Source: Alphaproteobacteria bacterium SS10 (GTDB lineage: Bacteria > Pseudomonadota > Alphaproteobacteria > TMED2). Taken from it: 64,000 nucleotides of DNA. Under the pieces are notes generated by a model. It searched no databases and had not been told where the DNA came from. It saw only the letters and a list, made by a program, of their open reading frames with translations. Of the stretch, positions 17,772 to 26,178 are shown piece after piece. The stretch is from positions 137,206 through 201,205 of the forward strand of contig JAHCML010000007.1 in NCBI GenBank assembly GCA_019192455.1, read 5' to 3'. Made by a program: the position numbers and the translations under genes. Within the stretch, counting starts at the first letter, position 1; every line of letters starts with the position of its first letter.

Positions 17772-19139
17772 ATGACGATACCTGCTTTGGCCGATCTCCA
17801 CGGTGCCTTGAGGGCTGGGACGGAAGACCCGGTGCAACTGTTAGAAGCTTGCCAGGCCAAGAACAGTCACGGCGCCTATGTCACCCGATTGGACACCGCC
17901 GCCCGCGCGCAGGCGGAGGCTGCCAGTGCGGCGTTCCGGGGAAGCGTTGATTTGGGCCCGCTTCAAGGCATGCCATTCGCCGCGAAGGATTTGTTTGGCA
18001 CGGGCGCTGGCCATCCGATTGCGGCTGGTAATCCGCAACCGCTACCGGCGATTTGGGATCGGGCCGGGCCGGTGATGCAGGACTTAACCGACCAGCTCTC
18101 GGTCTGTGTTGGGAAATCCCATACCGTGTGCTTTGCCTTCGGCGGCGTTGGTGCAAATACCCATATTCCCGTGCCACGCAACCCGTTCTCGAAAGATGTG
18201 CACCGTGCACCGGGTGGCTCATCCAGTGGCAGCGGCGTTAGCGTCGCTGAGGGATCTTCGCTTTTTGCCCTTGGCTCTGACACCGCCGGTTCGGTGCGCA
18301 TTCCGGCCAGCGTCAATGGGATTGCCGGCTACAAATCCACTAAGGAGTTCCTGTCCACCGACGGGGTGGTGCCATTGAGTACGACCCTCGACAGCACTGG
18401 TATTCTGGCACGCTCGGTCGAGGATGTTGCCTTTGTGATGGAGGGCTTGGTGCCCGCCAACTTCCGCCTGCCATTACCCACCCAGGATCTGTGTCTGCAT
18501 GTGGTCACCGGCAGCTACGCGACGGAAACCGATGACGATATCGCCGCCGCGTTTGGCAAAGCGGTGGAGGCGCTGGCCAAGGTCGTAGACCGTGTCAAAA
18601 CCGGACCGCTTGACCCGGCAGAGGAGGGGCTGGAGCTATTCCGCACCGGACCTATTGCCGGGGTTGAGCTGGCCGCGCGGTTGGACAATGACTTGCCAGA
18701 GTTCTGGGAAGGGTTGGACCCGCTCGTCAGGCGGCGGATTGAGCAAACTAGGTCCATGACGGCGAGTGACTATCTGAACCGCCGCTATCAGGTGCTGGAT
18801 CTTGAGCAGCGGATGAATGAGGTGATGATGACCTCTGGCATCGATCTGTTGATCCTGCCAACCGTGCCGATTAGCCCGCCCGAGATACCGCCCCTGCTCG
18901 ATCCCGCCAATGCGGACACCTATAACCGGGTTAATGGCCTGATGCTGCGCAACACCTGCTTTGCCAATATCTCTGGCATGTGCGGGCTTAGCATTCCGAT
19001 TGGGCTGGATGGTCATGGCATGCCAATTGGCCTGCAAGTGCTGGCCATGGGCGGTATGGATCAGGAGCTGATCGGCATTGGTATCAGTCTTGAGAGAGCC
19101 TTGTGGGATGCCGGCCTTGCGGTCGACACCCCGGTATAA
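17772..19139 (+). CDS. Amidase (amidase-signature family)
   Basis: A 455-residue amidase-signature hydrolase. The Ser-cisSer-Lys machinery is visible: Lys in MPFAAKDLF, the cis-Ser in APGGSSSGSGVSVA, and the nucleophilic Ser in GSDTAGSVRIPAS. The length matches family norms. Substrates could be aliphatic or aryl amides, or a tRNA-linked amide, but the absence of GatB/GatC nearby argues against GatA. I choose ATG 17772 over TTG 17757. It is divergent from the TRAP-TAXI operon (177 bp between starts), so uptake and hydrolysis of one nitrogen compound is possible. It ends 3 bp before the end of the convergent Na/Pi cotransporter gene. Confidence 0.9.
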   Translation: MTIPALADLHGALRAGTEDPVQLLEACQAKNSHGAYVTRLDTAARAQAEAASAAFRGSVDLGPLQGMPFAAKDLFGTGAGHPIAAGNPQPLPAIWDRAGPVMQDLTDQLSVCVGKSHTVCFAFGGVGANTHIPVPRNPFSKDVHRAPGGSSSGSGVSVAEGSSLFALGSDTAGSVRIPASVNGIAGYKSTKEFLSTDGVVPLSTTLDSTGILARSVEDVAFVMEGLVPANFRLPLPTQDLCLHVVTGSYATETDDDIAAAFGKAVEALAKVVDRVKTGPLDPAEEGLELFRTGPIAGVELAARLDNDLPEFWEGLDPLVRRRIEQTRSMTASDYLNRRYQVLDLEQRMNEVMMTSGIDLLILPTVPISPPEIPPLLDPANADTYNRVNGLMLRNTCFANISGMCGLSIPIGLDGHGMPIGLQVLAMGGMDQELIGIGISLERALWDAGLAVDTPV

Positions 19140-19142
19140 CCC

Positions 19143-20864
19143 TTAAGGCTTGGACGCCACCGCCGTTGATAGGCTGGTGCTGCCGCTCAAAGTTGGTTCT
19201 TCCGCAACGTCACTGCGTTGAGGCTCTGTCGCCCCTGGCGTTGGTAGGCCATCGCGGTCCAGTACCGCATGGGCAATTGCCGTCAGGTGCGAGTGGATGC
19301 GGCGCAGATCGCGGATGATGTCGACATGCAGGCTTGAGCTCTCAATCGTCGCACTGTTACCGGAGACGAGGCGCTGAAGGTGCGCATCATAGCTCTCCCG
19401 CTCCATCTGCCGCATGGCTGCCTTACGCTCCAATAGATCATGCGCCAGATCCCGGTCCCGGGTGGTGAACACACCAATGGCCAGATCAAGGCTTGAGCAG
19501 ACATTCATGTGCAGCGCTTCAATCTCGGCGATCCCAGCATCTGAGAAATCGACCCCGGCCTTACGCTTCTTCTCAGCGAGGTCCATCAGGTTCTTATCGA
19601 TGATGTCGCCAGCATGTTCGAGATTGGTGACGAAGGTGATGATCTCCATCGCCCGCTCGCTCTCTTCAGGTTCCAATTCCTCAAATGAGATTTGTGTGAC
19701 GAAGAGTTTGATACGCCCATAGAGCTGATCGAGGGCGTCATCTGCCTCCCGGATGCGGTCGACGGTGGCGGCATCATTGGTGCGGATGGCGGCCATGCTT
19801 TGGTGCAGCATGCCGGATAGTTGGTCAGCCATGCGTCGGCTTTCCCGCGTGGCACCGGCAATCGCGACCACAGGCGCATCCAGCGTGCGTTCATCCAGAT
19901 AGAGCGGTGTGCCAGGGGTTTCGCCAATCGGCTCATCCGGCATCATCTTGGTCAGGATGCGGGCCACGGCAAAGCACCAGGGCAGGGCGATCAGGGACAA
20001 GATCAGGTTAAAGCCAGTGTGGAAGTTCACGACCTGGCGCGCTGGGTCAGCCTCGATAAGAGGCAGGTAGTTGAGCGCGATAGGTAGCAGCGGCAGGGCG
20101 ATGACAACGCCAATAATCCGAACCAGGGCGTTGGCTGCTGGCACACGGCGACCCGCTGTCTCGTAAGAGCTGCTGGCAACAATCGGGGCAATCACGCCGC
20201 CCAGATTGGCACCTAGGACCAGCATCAGGGCTGCTTCCATTGGCAGGGCACCGCCGGCACTGATCGACATAACCAGCAGCACGGTCGCCAGGCTGGAATG
20301 GGCAAGCCAGGTAACAATCGCGGCAAAGACCAGGCACAGCAGCGGCTCACCTGCCATGGCTTGCAGCAGTTGCACCATGATTGGGTGACTGCGCAGCGGA
20401 TCGGTCGCCTCGGTAATCAGGCCGAGGGCGAGGATTAGAAGGCCCAGGCCAATGGCAATCCGGCCAAAGTGGCGCTTGGGGTCATGCTCATACCGGCGAT
20501 AGACGATGTAGCCGACGAGAATACAAACCGGGGCCAGCCAATCGACCTTGAACGACAAAATCTGGGCAGCCAGCGTCGTGCCCACATCCGCACCCAGCAT
20601 AATCGCCAGGCCAGCCGCCGTGGTAACGGCGCCCTGCCGGGCGAGGGAGGCAACGATGAGGGAGGTTGCGGTGCTGCTTTGCAGGCCACAGGTCACCACC
20701 ACACCACTGAGATAGGCAGTGATGGGATTGCGGGCGGCAATGCCGACGAGATCATGCAGACGGCTGCCCATGGCGCGGGTCATGCCGGTGCGGATCATGC
20801 GGATCGACCATAGAATCAGGACGATGCCACCTAGAAGCCAGATTAGAGTCTCAGAGCCGTTCAT
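19143..20864 (-). CDS. Na+/phosphate cotransporter (NptA/PNaS family) with PhoU-like C-terminus
   Basis: A 573-residue inner-membrane protein. Residues 1-330 hold two Na/Pi cotransporter repeats, each with its core motif: GLQSSTATSLIVASLA and WLAHSSLATVLLVMS. The conserved LGANLGG segment follows. Residues ~350-560 are helical and PhoU-like (ITFVTNLEHAGDIID and a later LRRIHSHLTAIAHAVLD). Family members move phosphate with sodium; the PhoU-like part is thought to regulate. Start ATG 20864. The upstream region has a candidate Pho box (21067-21085), which would fit phosphate-starvation control. Confidence 0.9.
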   Translation of the reverse strand: MNGSETLIWLLGGIVLILWSIRMIRTGMTRAMGSRLHDLVGIAARNPITAYLSGVVVTCGLQSSTATSLIVASLARQGAVTTAAGLAIMLGADVGTTLAAQILSFKVDWLAPVCILVGYIVYRRYEHDPKRHFGRIAIGLGLLILALGLITEATDPLRSHPIMVQLLQAMAGEPLLCLVFAAIVTWLAHSSLATVLLVMSISAGGALPMEAALMLVLGANLGGVIAPIVASSSYETAGRRVPAANALVRIIGVVIALPLLPIALNYLPLIEADPARQVVNFHTGFNLILSLIALPWCFAVARILTKMMPDEPIGETPGTPLYLDERTLDAPVVAIAGATRESRRMADQLSGMLHQSMAAIRTNDAATVDRIREADDALDQLYGRIKLFVTQISFEELEPEESERAMEIITFVTNLEHAGDIIDKNLMDLAEKKRKAGVDFSDAGIAEIEALHMNVCSSLDLAIGVFTTRDRDLAHDLLERKAAMRQMERESYDAHLQRLVSGNSATIESSSLHVDIIRDLRRIHSHLTAIAHAVLDRDGLPTPGATEPQRSDVAEEPTLSGSTSLSTAVASKP

Positions 20865-20974
20865 ACTTGCCCTTGTTATTGTTGCGGCGTTGGGTTTTGG
20901 AGATCAGCGGCGCCAAGTCGTTGCTTGAAAACGGAAAAGCTGACCTTCAAATCACTTCGTCAATAATAATGACC

Positions 20975-20993
20975 AAAAATGCAACGCATTTTT
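20975..20993. promoter_or_regulatory. Perfect palindrome (operator or attenuator candidate)
   Basis: AAAAATGC-AAC-GCATTTTT: 8-bp arms with a 3-bp spacer, about 110 bp before the cotransporter start. It could be a repressor operator or a short hairpin in the leader. No regulator is identified. Confidence 0.4.
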
Positions 20994-21066
20994 CATCTAA
21001 GTCATTGCAAAACGCGAATTTATTAGTCGCGTCAATTGACGATTTAAGATGTCAGCTTCTTATGAA

Positions 21067-21085
21067 TGTTACAAGTTTGTGACAA
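21067..21085 (-). promoter_or_regulatory. Candidate Pho box upstream of Na/Pi cotransporter
   Basis: On the minus strand the site reads TTGTCAC-AAAC-TTGTAAC-A, two 7-bp repeats at 11-bp spacing. This resembles the PhoB consensus (CTGTCAT-n4-CTGTAAC/CTGTCAC). It sits ~200 bp before the cotransporter ATG. By-eye match only. Confidence 0.45.
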
Positions 21086-21178
21086 GCATTTTTTTGAAAA
21101 AGTGCTGGGATAAGTGGCGAAACCGATGCTGGAAACGCGCACTGGCATCCGGCGGTGGAACGGGCTAAAACCCGCGCC

Positions 21179-22783
21179 ATGAATGATCTAGCGACCGATA
21201 ACAACCCCATCGCCAAGCGCCGGACTTTTGCGATCATCTCGCACCCCGATGCCGGTAAGACGACCCTGACTGAGAAGCTGCTGTTGTTCGGCGGTGCTAT
21301 TCAGCTGGCCGGCGCCGTTAAGGCGCGGGGTGAGCAGCGACGCGCTCGCTCTGACTGGATGAAGGTTGAAAAAGAGCGCGGTATCTCGGTCGCTTCATCG
21401 GTCATGACCTATGAGTATGAGGGTTGCACCTTCAACCTGCTCGACACCCCGGGTCACGAGGACTTCTCCGAAGATACCTATCGAACCCTGACGGCGGTCG
21501 ATAGCGCGGTGATGGTTATCGATGCCGCGAAGGGGATCGAGCCACAGACCCGCAAGCTGTTCGAGGTATGTCGCCTGCGCGATGTGCCGATTATGACCTT
21601 CATCAACAAGATGGACCGGGAAGCCCGTGATCCGTTTGAGTTGATCGATCAGATTGAGCAAGAGCTGGCGCTGGACGTCACGCCTGCCTCCTGGCCCATT
21701 GGCATGGGGCCCCTGTTCCGCGGCTGCTATGACCTGATCAATGACCAGCTGGTCTTGATGGAGCGTGGCGAGAAGAAGAAGGGTGGCACGGCTATCGGCG
21801 GTGTTCGTGAGACCGTCAAGGGATTGGACGACCCCCGTTTGGAGGAATTGGTCGATCCGGACCAGGTGGCCCAACTTCGTGAAGAGGTTGAGATGGCGCG
21901 CGGGCTGATGCAGCCGCTTGAGGTGCAAGGCTACCGCGAAGGGCATCTAAGCCCCTGCTACTTTGGCTCTGCCGTCAACGCCTTTGGTGTTCGGGAATTG
22001 CTGGATGGTTTGGTGGCCATGGCACCGCCGCCGCGCCCACAACCGGCCGAGGGTCGTGCCATCGAGCCGGAAGAAAAGAAGGTCTCTGGCTTCGTCTTCA
22101 AGATCCAGGCGAATATGGACCCGAAGCACCGGGACCGCATTGCCTTCATGCGCCTCTGCTCTGGCCACTTCAAACGGGGCATGAAGCTGAAGCACCCGCG
22201 ATCCGGCAAAATGGTCAACATGCACAACCCTGTGCTGTTCCTGGCCCAGGACCGGGAGTTGGCCGAGGAAGCCTTCCCCGGCGACATCATCGGCCTGCCG
22301 AACCATGGCAATTTGCGTATCGGTGACGCCCTAACCGAGGGTGAGGACATCAAATTCACCGGGATCCCAAGCTTCGCCCCCGAACTACTGCAGCGGGTGC
22401 GACCAGAGGATCCGATGAAGGCTAAGCATTTGGGCCGCGCGCTACAGCAGATCGCAGAAGAGGGCGGCGCCCGGGTGTTTAAGCCACGCATGGATAGTGA
22501 CTGGGTGGTCGGCGTCGTTGGTGCCCTGCAGTTTGACGTGCTCGCCGACCGTGTGCGGACGGAGTACGACATCCCGGTGAAGTTTGAGGCGACGACGCTC
22601 TACACCGCGCGGTGGGTTGAAGCTGATGATCATCAGCAACTGAAGAAATTCATCGACGCCCAACCCTCGGCCATCGCCGATGATCATGATGAGCAGCCGG
22701 TCTTCATGGCGAGGAACGCCTGGCATTTGGATGACACAACATCCAACTGGCCTGATATCCGTCTGCTTAAGACCAAGGGCTGA
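21179..22783 (+). CDS. prfC: Peptide chain release factor 3
   Basis: A 534-residue translational GTPase that recycles RF1/RF2 from the ribosome after termination. G1 is SHPDAGKTTLTEK, the switch region is RARSDWMKVEKERGISVASSVM, G3 is DTPGHEDF and G4 is NKMDRE. RF3-specific C-terminal features such as GALQFDVLADRV and VKFEATTLYTARWV are present. The length agrees with the Escherichia coli protein (529). ATG 21179 is preferred over GTG 21155. The Nudix gene follows 19 bp downstream and may be co-transcribed. Confidence 0.97.
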   Translation: MNDLATDNNPIAKRRTFAIISHPDAGKTTLTEKLLLFGGAIQLAGAVKARGEQRRARSDWMKVEKERGISVASSVMTYEYEGCTFNLLDTPGHEDFSEDTYRTLTAVDSAVMVIDAAKGIEPQTRKLFEVCRLRDVPIMTFINKMDREARDPFELIDQIEQELALDVTPASWPIGMGPLFRGCYDLINDQLVLMERGEKKKGGTAIGGVRETVKGLDDPRLEELVDPDQVAQLREEVEMARGLMQPLEVQGYREGHLSPCYFGSAVNAFGVRELLDGLVAMAPPPRPQPAEGRAIEPEEKKVSGFVFKIQANMDPKHRDRIAFMRLCSGHFKRGMKLKHPRSGKMVNMHNPVLFLAQDRELAEEAFPGDIIGLPNHGNLRIGDALTEGEDIKFTGIPSFAPELLQRVRPEDPMKAKHLGRALQQIAEEGGARVFKPRMDSDWVVGVVGALQFDVLADRVRTEYDIPVKFEATTLYTARWVEADDHQQLKKFIDAQPSAIADDHDEQPVFMARNAWHLDDTTSNWPDIRLLKTKG

Positions 22784-22802
22784 TCGCCCGAGGGGGGATG
22801 GT

Positions 22803-23243
22803 TTGCTGTCAGTTTGGGATGGTGAGGATTTTGCGGGCGCTAAGCTGGCGCTGATCCTAGAGGATCAGATCCTGACATATCGTCGGGATGATAAGCCCGA
22901 TATTCCGTTTCCCAATTGTTGGGACCTGCCCGGCGGCGGGCGCGAGGGGGATGAGGCGCCCACCGACTGCGCTTTACGGGAGCTGGCCGAGGAGTTCGGC
23001 CTTAATCTGCCGTACTCTCGGCTAACGCTGGGACGGCGTTATGAGCGGGCGGACCGGCTGCCAGCCTATTTCTTTATTGGCGATCTATCCGCCGATGATG
23101 TCGATGCCATCGAGTTTGGTGATGAGGGTCAGTACTGGCGCCTGATGCCGATAGGCGATTTCCTCGCAGAAACACAGGCTGTAAGCGCACTCCAAGAGCG
23201 TCTGCGCGATTGTCTCTCGTTGGAATATAATTTCTTAAAATAG
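22803..23243 (+). CDS. Nudix hydrolase
   Basis: A 146-residue Nudix-fold pyrophosphohydrolase. The 23-residue Nudix box is complete: G-x5-E-x7-R-E-L-A-E-E-F-G-L, within LPGGGREGDEAPTDCALREL and the residues after it. The glutamates bind divalent metal. The substrate (nucleoside diphosphate-X or a housecleaning target) is unknown. No ATG is available near the domain start; TTG 22803 is preceded by AGGGGGG at 22791-22797 with 5 bp spacing, which decides the start. It lies 19 bp after prfC. Confidence 0.88.
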   Translation: MLSVWDGEDFAGAKLALILEDQILTYRRDDKPDIPFPNCWDLPGGGREGDEAPTDCALRELAEEFGLNLPYSRLTLGRRYERADRLPAYFFIGDLSADDVDAIEFGDEGQYWRLMPIGDFLAETQAVSALQERLRDCLSLEYNFLK

Positions 23244-23342
23244 ATATTCTTTGTCACTTTCTTAGATACGAACGATCCTAAACATATCAGCTATTGCGTG
23301 GGGCAGTGGCTGTGTGGGGACGTTGTATACTGGGGAAGATTT

Positions 23343-23813
23343 ATGGGGGCTTTAGCTACCTTCGAACGCACGATGGATCGCTGGACTGGCGGTTGGGTTA
23401 ATCATGAGCCCACCCGGTCAACCGGTGCCGTTGACCGCAATAAACTGGTCAATCTGCGTGAGGTGCAAACCTACTGGGAAGGCCGCCAAAACGGCACGCC
23501 ATTCGGCCGCGATGAAGAGAACAATCTCGACGAGCTTGGCCGCCACCAAACCATGGCTGCCCTGAACCACGCGATCGAGAATGGTCGGGTCGGAGTCTAC
23601 TTCTCAACCGGCCTGCCCAACCAAACTTACAATGCCCGTATGCTGAAATTCGCCTATGTGCAGGCGGGGGACGTGATTGATGCTGCCGATGCGGCTGGCC
23701 TGGGCAGTGACCGTCGGACCGAGCGTGGGCGCTATCGCCTGGAAACTGGCTTGATTGAGAGCCGGGACGCAACCGGCCTAATCTCAGCCGGCCAAGTTAA
23801 GCTGGCTACTTAA
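23343..23813 (+). CDS. Conserved-looking hypothetical protein, 156 aa
   Basis: I do not recognise this family. The protein is soluble, without a signal peptide or membrane segment, and has an evenly mixed composition: N-terminal FERTMDRWTGGWVNHEP, a middle rich in Asn/Glu/Arg, and a C-terminal RYRLETGLIESRDATGLISAG. ATG 23343 has GGGGAAG four bases upstream, which supports a real gene; codon use looks like the neighbours'. It stands 99 bp after the Nudix gene and is convergent with the PilT-like gene (40 bp apart). Confidence 0.65.
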   Translation: MGALATFERTMDRWTGGWVNHEPTRSTGAVDRNKLVNLREVQTYWEGRQNGTPFGRDEENNLDELGRHQTMAALNHAIENGRVGVYFSTGLPNQTYNARMLKFAYVQAGDVIDAADAAGLGSDRRTERGRYRLETGLIESRDATGLISAGQVKLAT

Positions 23814-23853
23814 GCTCTAATCATAATCAGCGAGTTTTGATAACAGCGTGGCT

Positions 23854-25197
23854 TTAACCGCCGCGCTGTCTTGCTGTGCCATCTGCATTCTTACCGGCGG
23901 CCTCGTTAGCCAGGTGGATGGCCTGCTGTTCCATGAAGGAGTTCAGCATATGCAGCTTGCCCGCCCGAATGTATTGGCGCGCCGGGTCGGCGCCGCTCGG
24001 GTTCGGGAAGATGTATGAAATCTCTGGCCCGGTGGGCGTTAAGGTTTGGTGCAGGACGGCAGAAATGCCCTCGGCCACCAGCTCTTGCGCCCGGCTGCCA
24101 ATCTCTGTTTCCGCGACCTGGATCATGGCCTGGATGCCCTTCTCAACCGACCCGGCATGCAGGGTGGTGATGACCAGGTGGCCAGAGGTTGCGGCACGTA
24201 ACACCTGCGCAGCGGCTGCGCCCGAGCGGATTTCGCCCACCAGCATATAGCGCGGGTGCCACCGAAGGGCCCGTTTCAATGATGGGGCCCAGGCCTCATC
24301 ATCTTCCACCTCAACCTGGAAGCAATAGCCGCCATTGCCCCGTTCACCGCTCATGTTGAATTCAACCGGGTCCTCAATCGTCATGGCAACATGGCCAAGG
24401 CGGTCGAGATAATCGGCAAGGATGGCATTGGCAGTGGTTGATTTACCCTGACCCGTACCACCACAAACGATGATCAGCCCGTTGCGGCGGCCAAGGCCAC
24501 GCAGCACAGGCAGCAGAAGCTCATCAACCTTTAACTCTTCCAGCGTGGGCACTTGGCCAGAAATCCGCCGCAGGCAAACCCAATGCTCGCCATTGGCCAA
24601 CCGGGCGCGGGATCCACGATACCGAACCTCATCATGGGCGAGGCTGAAGTCTTCTTTTTTGATTAGGTGCAGCTGTTCGCGTAGGCGGGCGAGGTCAGCC
24701 TCATATTCCCTGGTGACATCCACATTGCCAGGTTCACCAACCCGAACATCCTTCGGGTTGTAGCGGGCAACGCCATTGGCGTGCAGTGGTACGTAGAGAT
24801 CAACGAACTCAAGCTCACGAAGCCTGCTGGCCTTCGATGGGGCGGCCGCTGCCTTCTTGTTCGGTGCTGCGCCTGGAGGGCGTTGTCGACGGCGCTGCTC
24901 TGGGTTGGGGCGATCGCCCTTACCTTCTGGGCGCGCCTCATCTACTGCGGCGTTGACCACGTTACGGGCCGATAGAACCGGACCCCGTCGCTCAGCTTCG
25001 GCGGCTGGTCGCTCCCCCTCGGCAGATTGCTCACGCTGTTGGCGTTTGGCCTGCGCGGTACGGCGTTGGGCCATGGCCTGCGCTTTGGCGCGCGCCTCCG
25101 GGTCATTCGTGGCAGGCCGCATTGTGCGGGCGTCTTCACCCCCGCCAGGACCCTGTTCGTCATCGGAAGCTTTGGGTGGCCCCATAGTGTCCCGCAT
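23854..25197 (-). CDS. PilT/DotB-like secretion ATPase with basic N-terminal extension
   Basis: A 447-residue ATPase of the PilT/GspE superfamily. Residues ~1-120 are Arg/Gln/Ala/Glu-rich and low-complexity, predicted disordered. The core has Walker A GGTGQGKST, the Asp box MTIEDPVEF, Walker B YMLVGEIRSG and the His box GHLVITTLHAGS. PilT members power pilus retraction and DotB powers type IVB secretion; RIxxGxxH/HP-type details look more DotB/PilT-like than GspE-like. No pilus or secretion structural gene is nearby, so the partner machinery must be elsewhere. Start ATG 25197, or ATG 25185; neither has a clear ribosome site. The PII-like gene lies upstream on the same strand (178 bp). Confidence 0.8.
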   Translation of the reverse strand: MRDTMGPPKASDDEQGPGGGEDARTMRPATNDPEARAKAQAMAQRRTAQAKRQQREQSAEGERPAAEAERRGPVLSARNVVNAAVDEARPEGKGDRPNPEQRRRQRPPGAAPNKKAAAAPSKASRLRELEFVDLYVPLHANGVARYNPKDVRVGEPGNVDVTREYEADLARLREQLHLIKKEDFSLAHDEVRYRGSRARLANGEHWVCLRRISGQVPTLEELKVDELLLPVLRGLGRRNGLIIVCGGTGQGKSTTANAILADYLDRLGHVAMTIEDPVEFNMSGERGNGGYCFQVEVEDDEAWAPSLKRALRWHPRYMLVGEIRSGAAAAQVLRAATSGHLVITTLHAGSVEKGIQAMIQVAETEIGSRAQELVAEGISAVLHQTLTPTGPEISYIFPNPSGADPARQYIRAGKLHMLNSFMEQQAIHLANEAAGKNADGTARQRGG

Positions 25198-25375
25198 CTA
25201 TGTCTTTTGAGTTCTTATTTGGTGTTTCGCAGTCAAATGCCGAGACCGGCACCCCCCCCAACGAACCGGCACAATATCGCATTTAGCCGTTTGAGGCCAC
25301 GGGGCTGAGCCGAGCAGGCAGATTTCAGCCAATTTTCGGGGTCACGTTTTGTTGCGCGGTACTACGCAGTCGCTT

Positions 25376-25705
25376 TTAAGCGTCCGCGGCAGCGCTAGTG
25401 CCATCGGCGGGAATGCCGACACCAATGCCGCTTTCAACGGGCATTGAGAAGGCGATGCCGCGCCCTGGCATATCGAGGGAAACGCGCTTGCGCAGGCTGT
25501 CATAGGCCGCTTCTTGCTGGCTCTTGTTGATCACGCTCATGAAGACGATTTTCTCTGGGTTCACCCAGCGATCAACTTGCTGCCAGATACCGGTGCCGGT
25601 CCCGTGCAGACAGGTGAAGGCGGTAATGCTGGAGGCTTCCAAAGCCTCGCAAACATCCAGAAAAAAGTCCTTCTCGACGATCACTACCAGCAGCGATTGC
25701 GCCAT
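25376..25705 (-). CDS. PII-like small protein
   Basis: A 109-residue protein with the beta-alpha-beta layout of PII-like proteins: LLVVIVEKDFFLDVCEALEA, then TCLHGTGTG (the T-loop region and Gly turn), then EKIVFMSVINKSQQEAAYDSL and the C-terminal PGRGIAFSMPVE. Classical GlnB/GlnK bind ATP/ADP and 2-oxoglutarate; this divergent group often has other ligands. Start ATG 25705 has GGAGG in the right place. It is upstream of and co-oriented with the PilT-like ATPase, and divergent from the giant RTX gene. Confidence 0.7.
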   Translation of the reverse strand: MAQSLLVVIVEKDFFLDVCEALEASSITAFTCLHGTGTGIWQQVDRWVNPEKIVFMSVINKSQQEAAYDSLRKRVSLDMPGRGIAFSMPVESGIGVGIPADGTSAAADA

Positions 25706-26031
25706 CAAAATCCTCCGCGCGGTCTTTGGCCGCTTATTACGCGACCAACTCCAAGCCGCCAACTACATATTGGGTTATTGCTTGGTCACGTGCTCGTCTT
25801 GCGGTTGACTGATTGGTCAGCGCAAACCGAATCAGGCAGTAAATACCTGTAACTCTGTCATAAGTGAAATAGATTGCGGGCGGCAAGAGCTTCCGACCTG
25901 TTGCAAATACAAGCCGCCAACGGCGTAACATTGGCAATACAGCGCGTTTTTATGCTACTTTTGCGTCAATAGGTCGGGATGTTCACGCGTCTCCCCTGGG
26001 CAGGGCAGGTCAATTTGAGGCAGATTTGGTT

Positions 26032-26047
26032 GAGCGGGTTACCGCTC
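26032..26047. promoter_or_regulatory. Stem-loop 1 in giant RTX leader
   Basis: Perfect 6-bp GC-rich stem GAGCGG/CCGCTC with a GTTA loop, 131 bp before the ATG. It could be an RNA structure or a binding site. Confidence 0.4.
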
Positions 26048-26112
26048 AGCCTACTTCGGCGTTTGGCATTTTGCTTACTAATCCGTTGAAGTGAAATGGG
26101 CCGGTGATCCGT

Positions 26113-26128
26113 CCGGGTACTTACCCGG
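26113..26128. promoter_or_regulatory. Stem-loop 2 in giant RTX leader
   Basis: Perfect 6-bp stem CCGGGT/ACCCGG with an ACTT loop, 50 bp before the ATG and extended slightly by flanking G/C. It is close enough to influence translation or early elongation. Confidence 0.4.
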
Positions 26129-26178
26129 GGTTAGGGCGGATTGCTTGAATTGACTGGTTGTCTTTGGGGGTAAAAATC

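Larger units (their letters stand above)
20865..21178. other. AT-rich divergent region between Na/Pi cotransporter and prfC
   Basis: A 314-bp stretch without a gene. Bases ~20940-21115 are clearly more AT-rich than the flanks. It contains the palindrome at 20975-20993, the possible Pho box at 21067-21085, and an imperfect A/T hairpin near 21086-21108 (AGCATTTTTT...AAAAAGTGCT). Confidence 0.6.
25706..26178. other. Divergent intergenic region with two leader hairpins before the giant RTX gene
   Basis: A 473-bp stretch with no supported gene. Near the rightward start it holds two clean inverted repeats: GAGCGG-GTTA-CCGCTC at 26032-26047 and CCGGGT-ACTT-ACCCGG at 26113-26128. Neither is followed by a T-run, so they are not simple terminators. 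Promoters for both flanking genes must lie here, but I see no clear -35/-10 pair. Confidence 0.6.

Noticed and set aside
17598..17837. Longer N-terminus for the TAXI receptor
   Set aside because: The frame is open, but it runs into the amidase gene and precedes a clear ribosome site and signal peptide.
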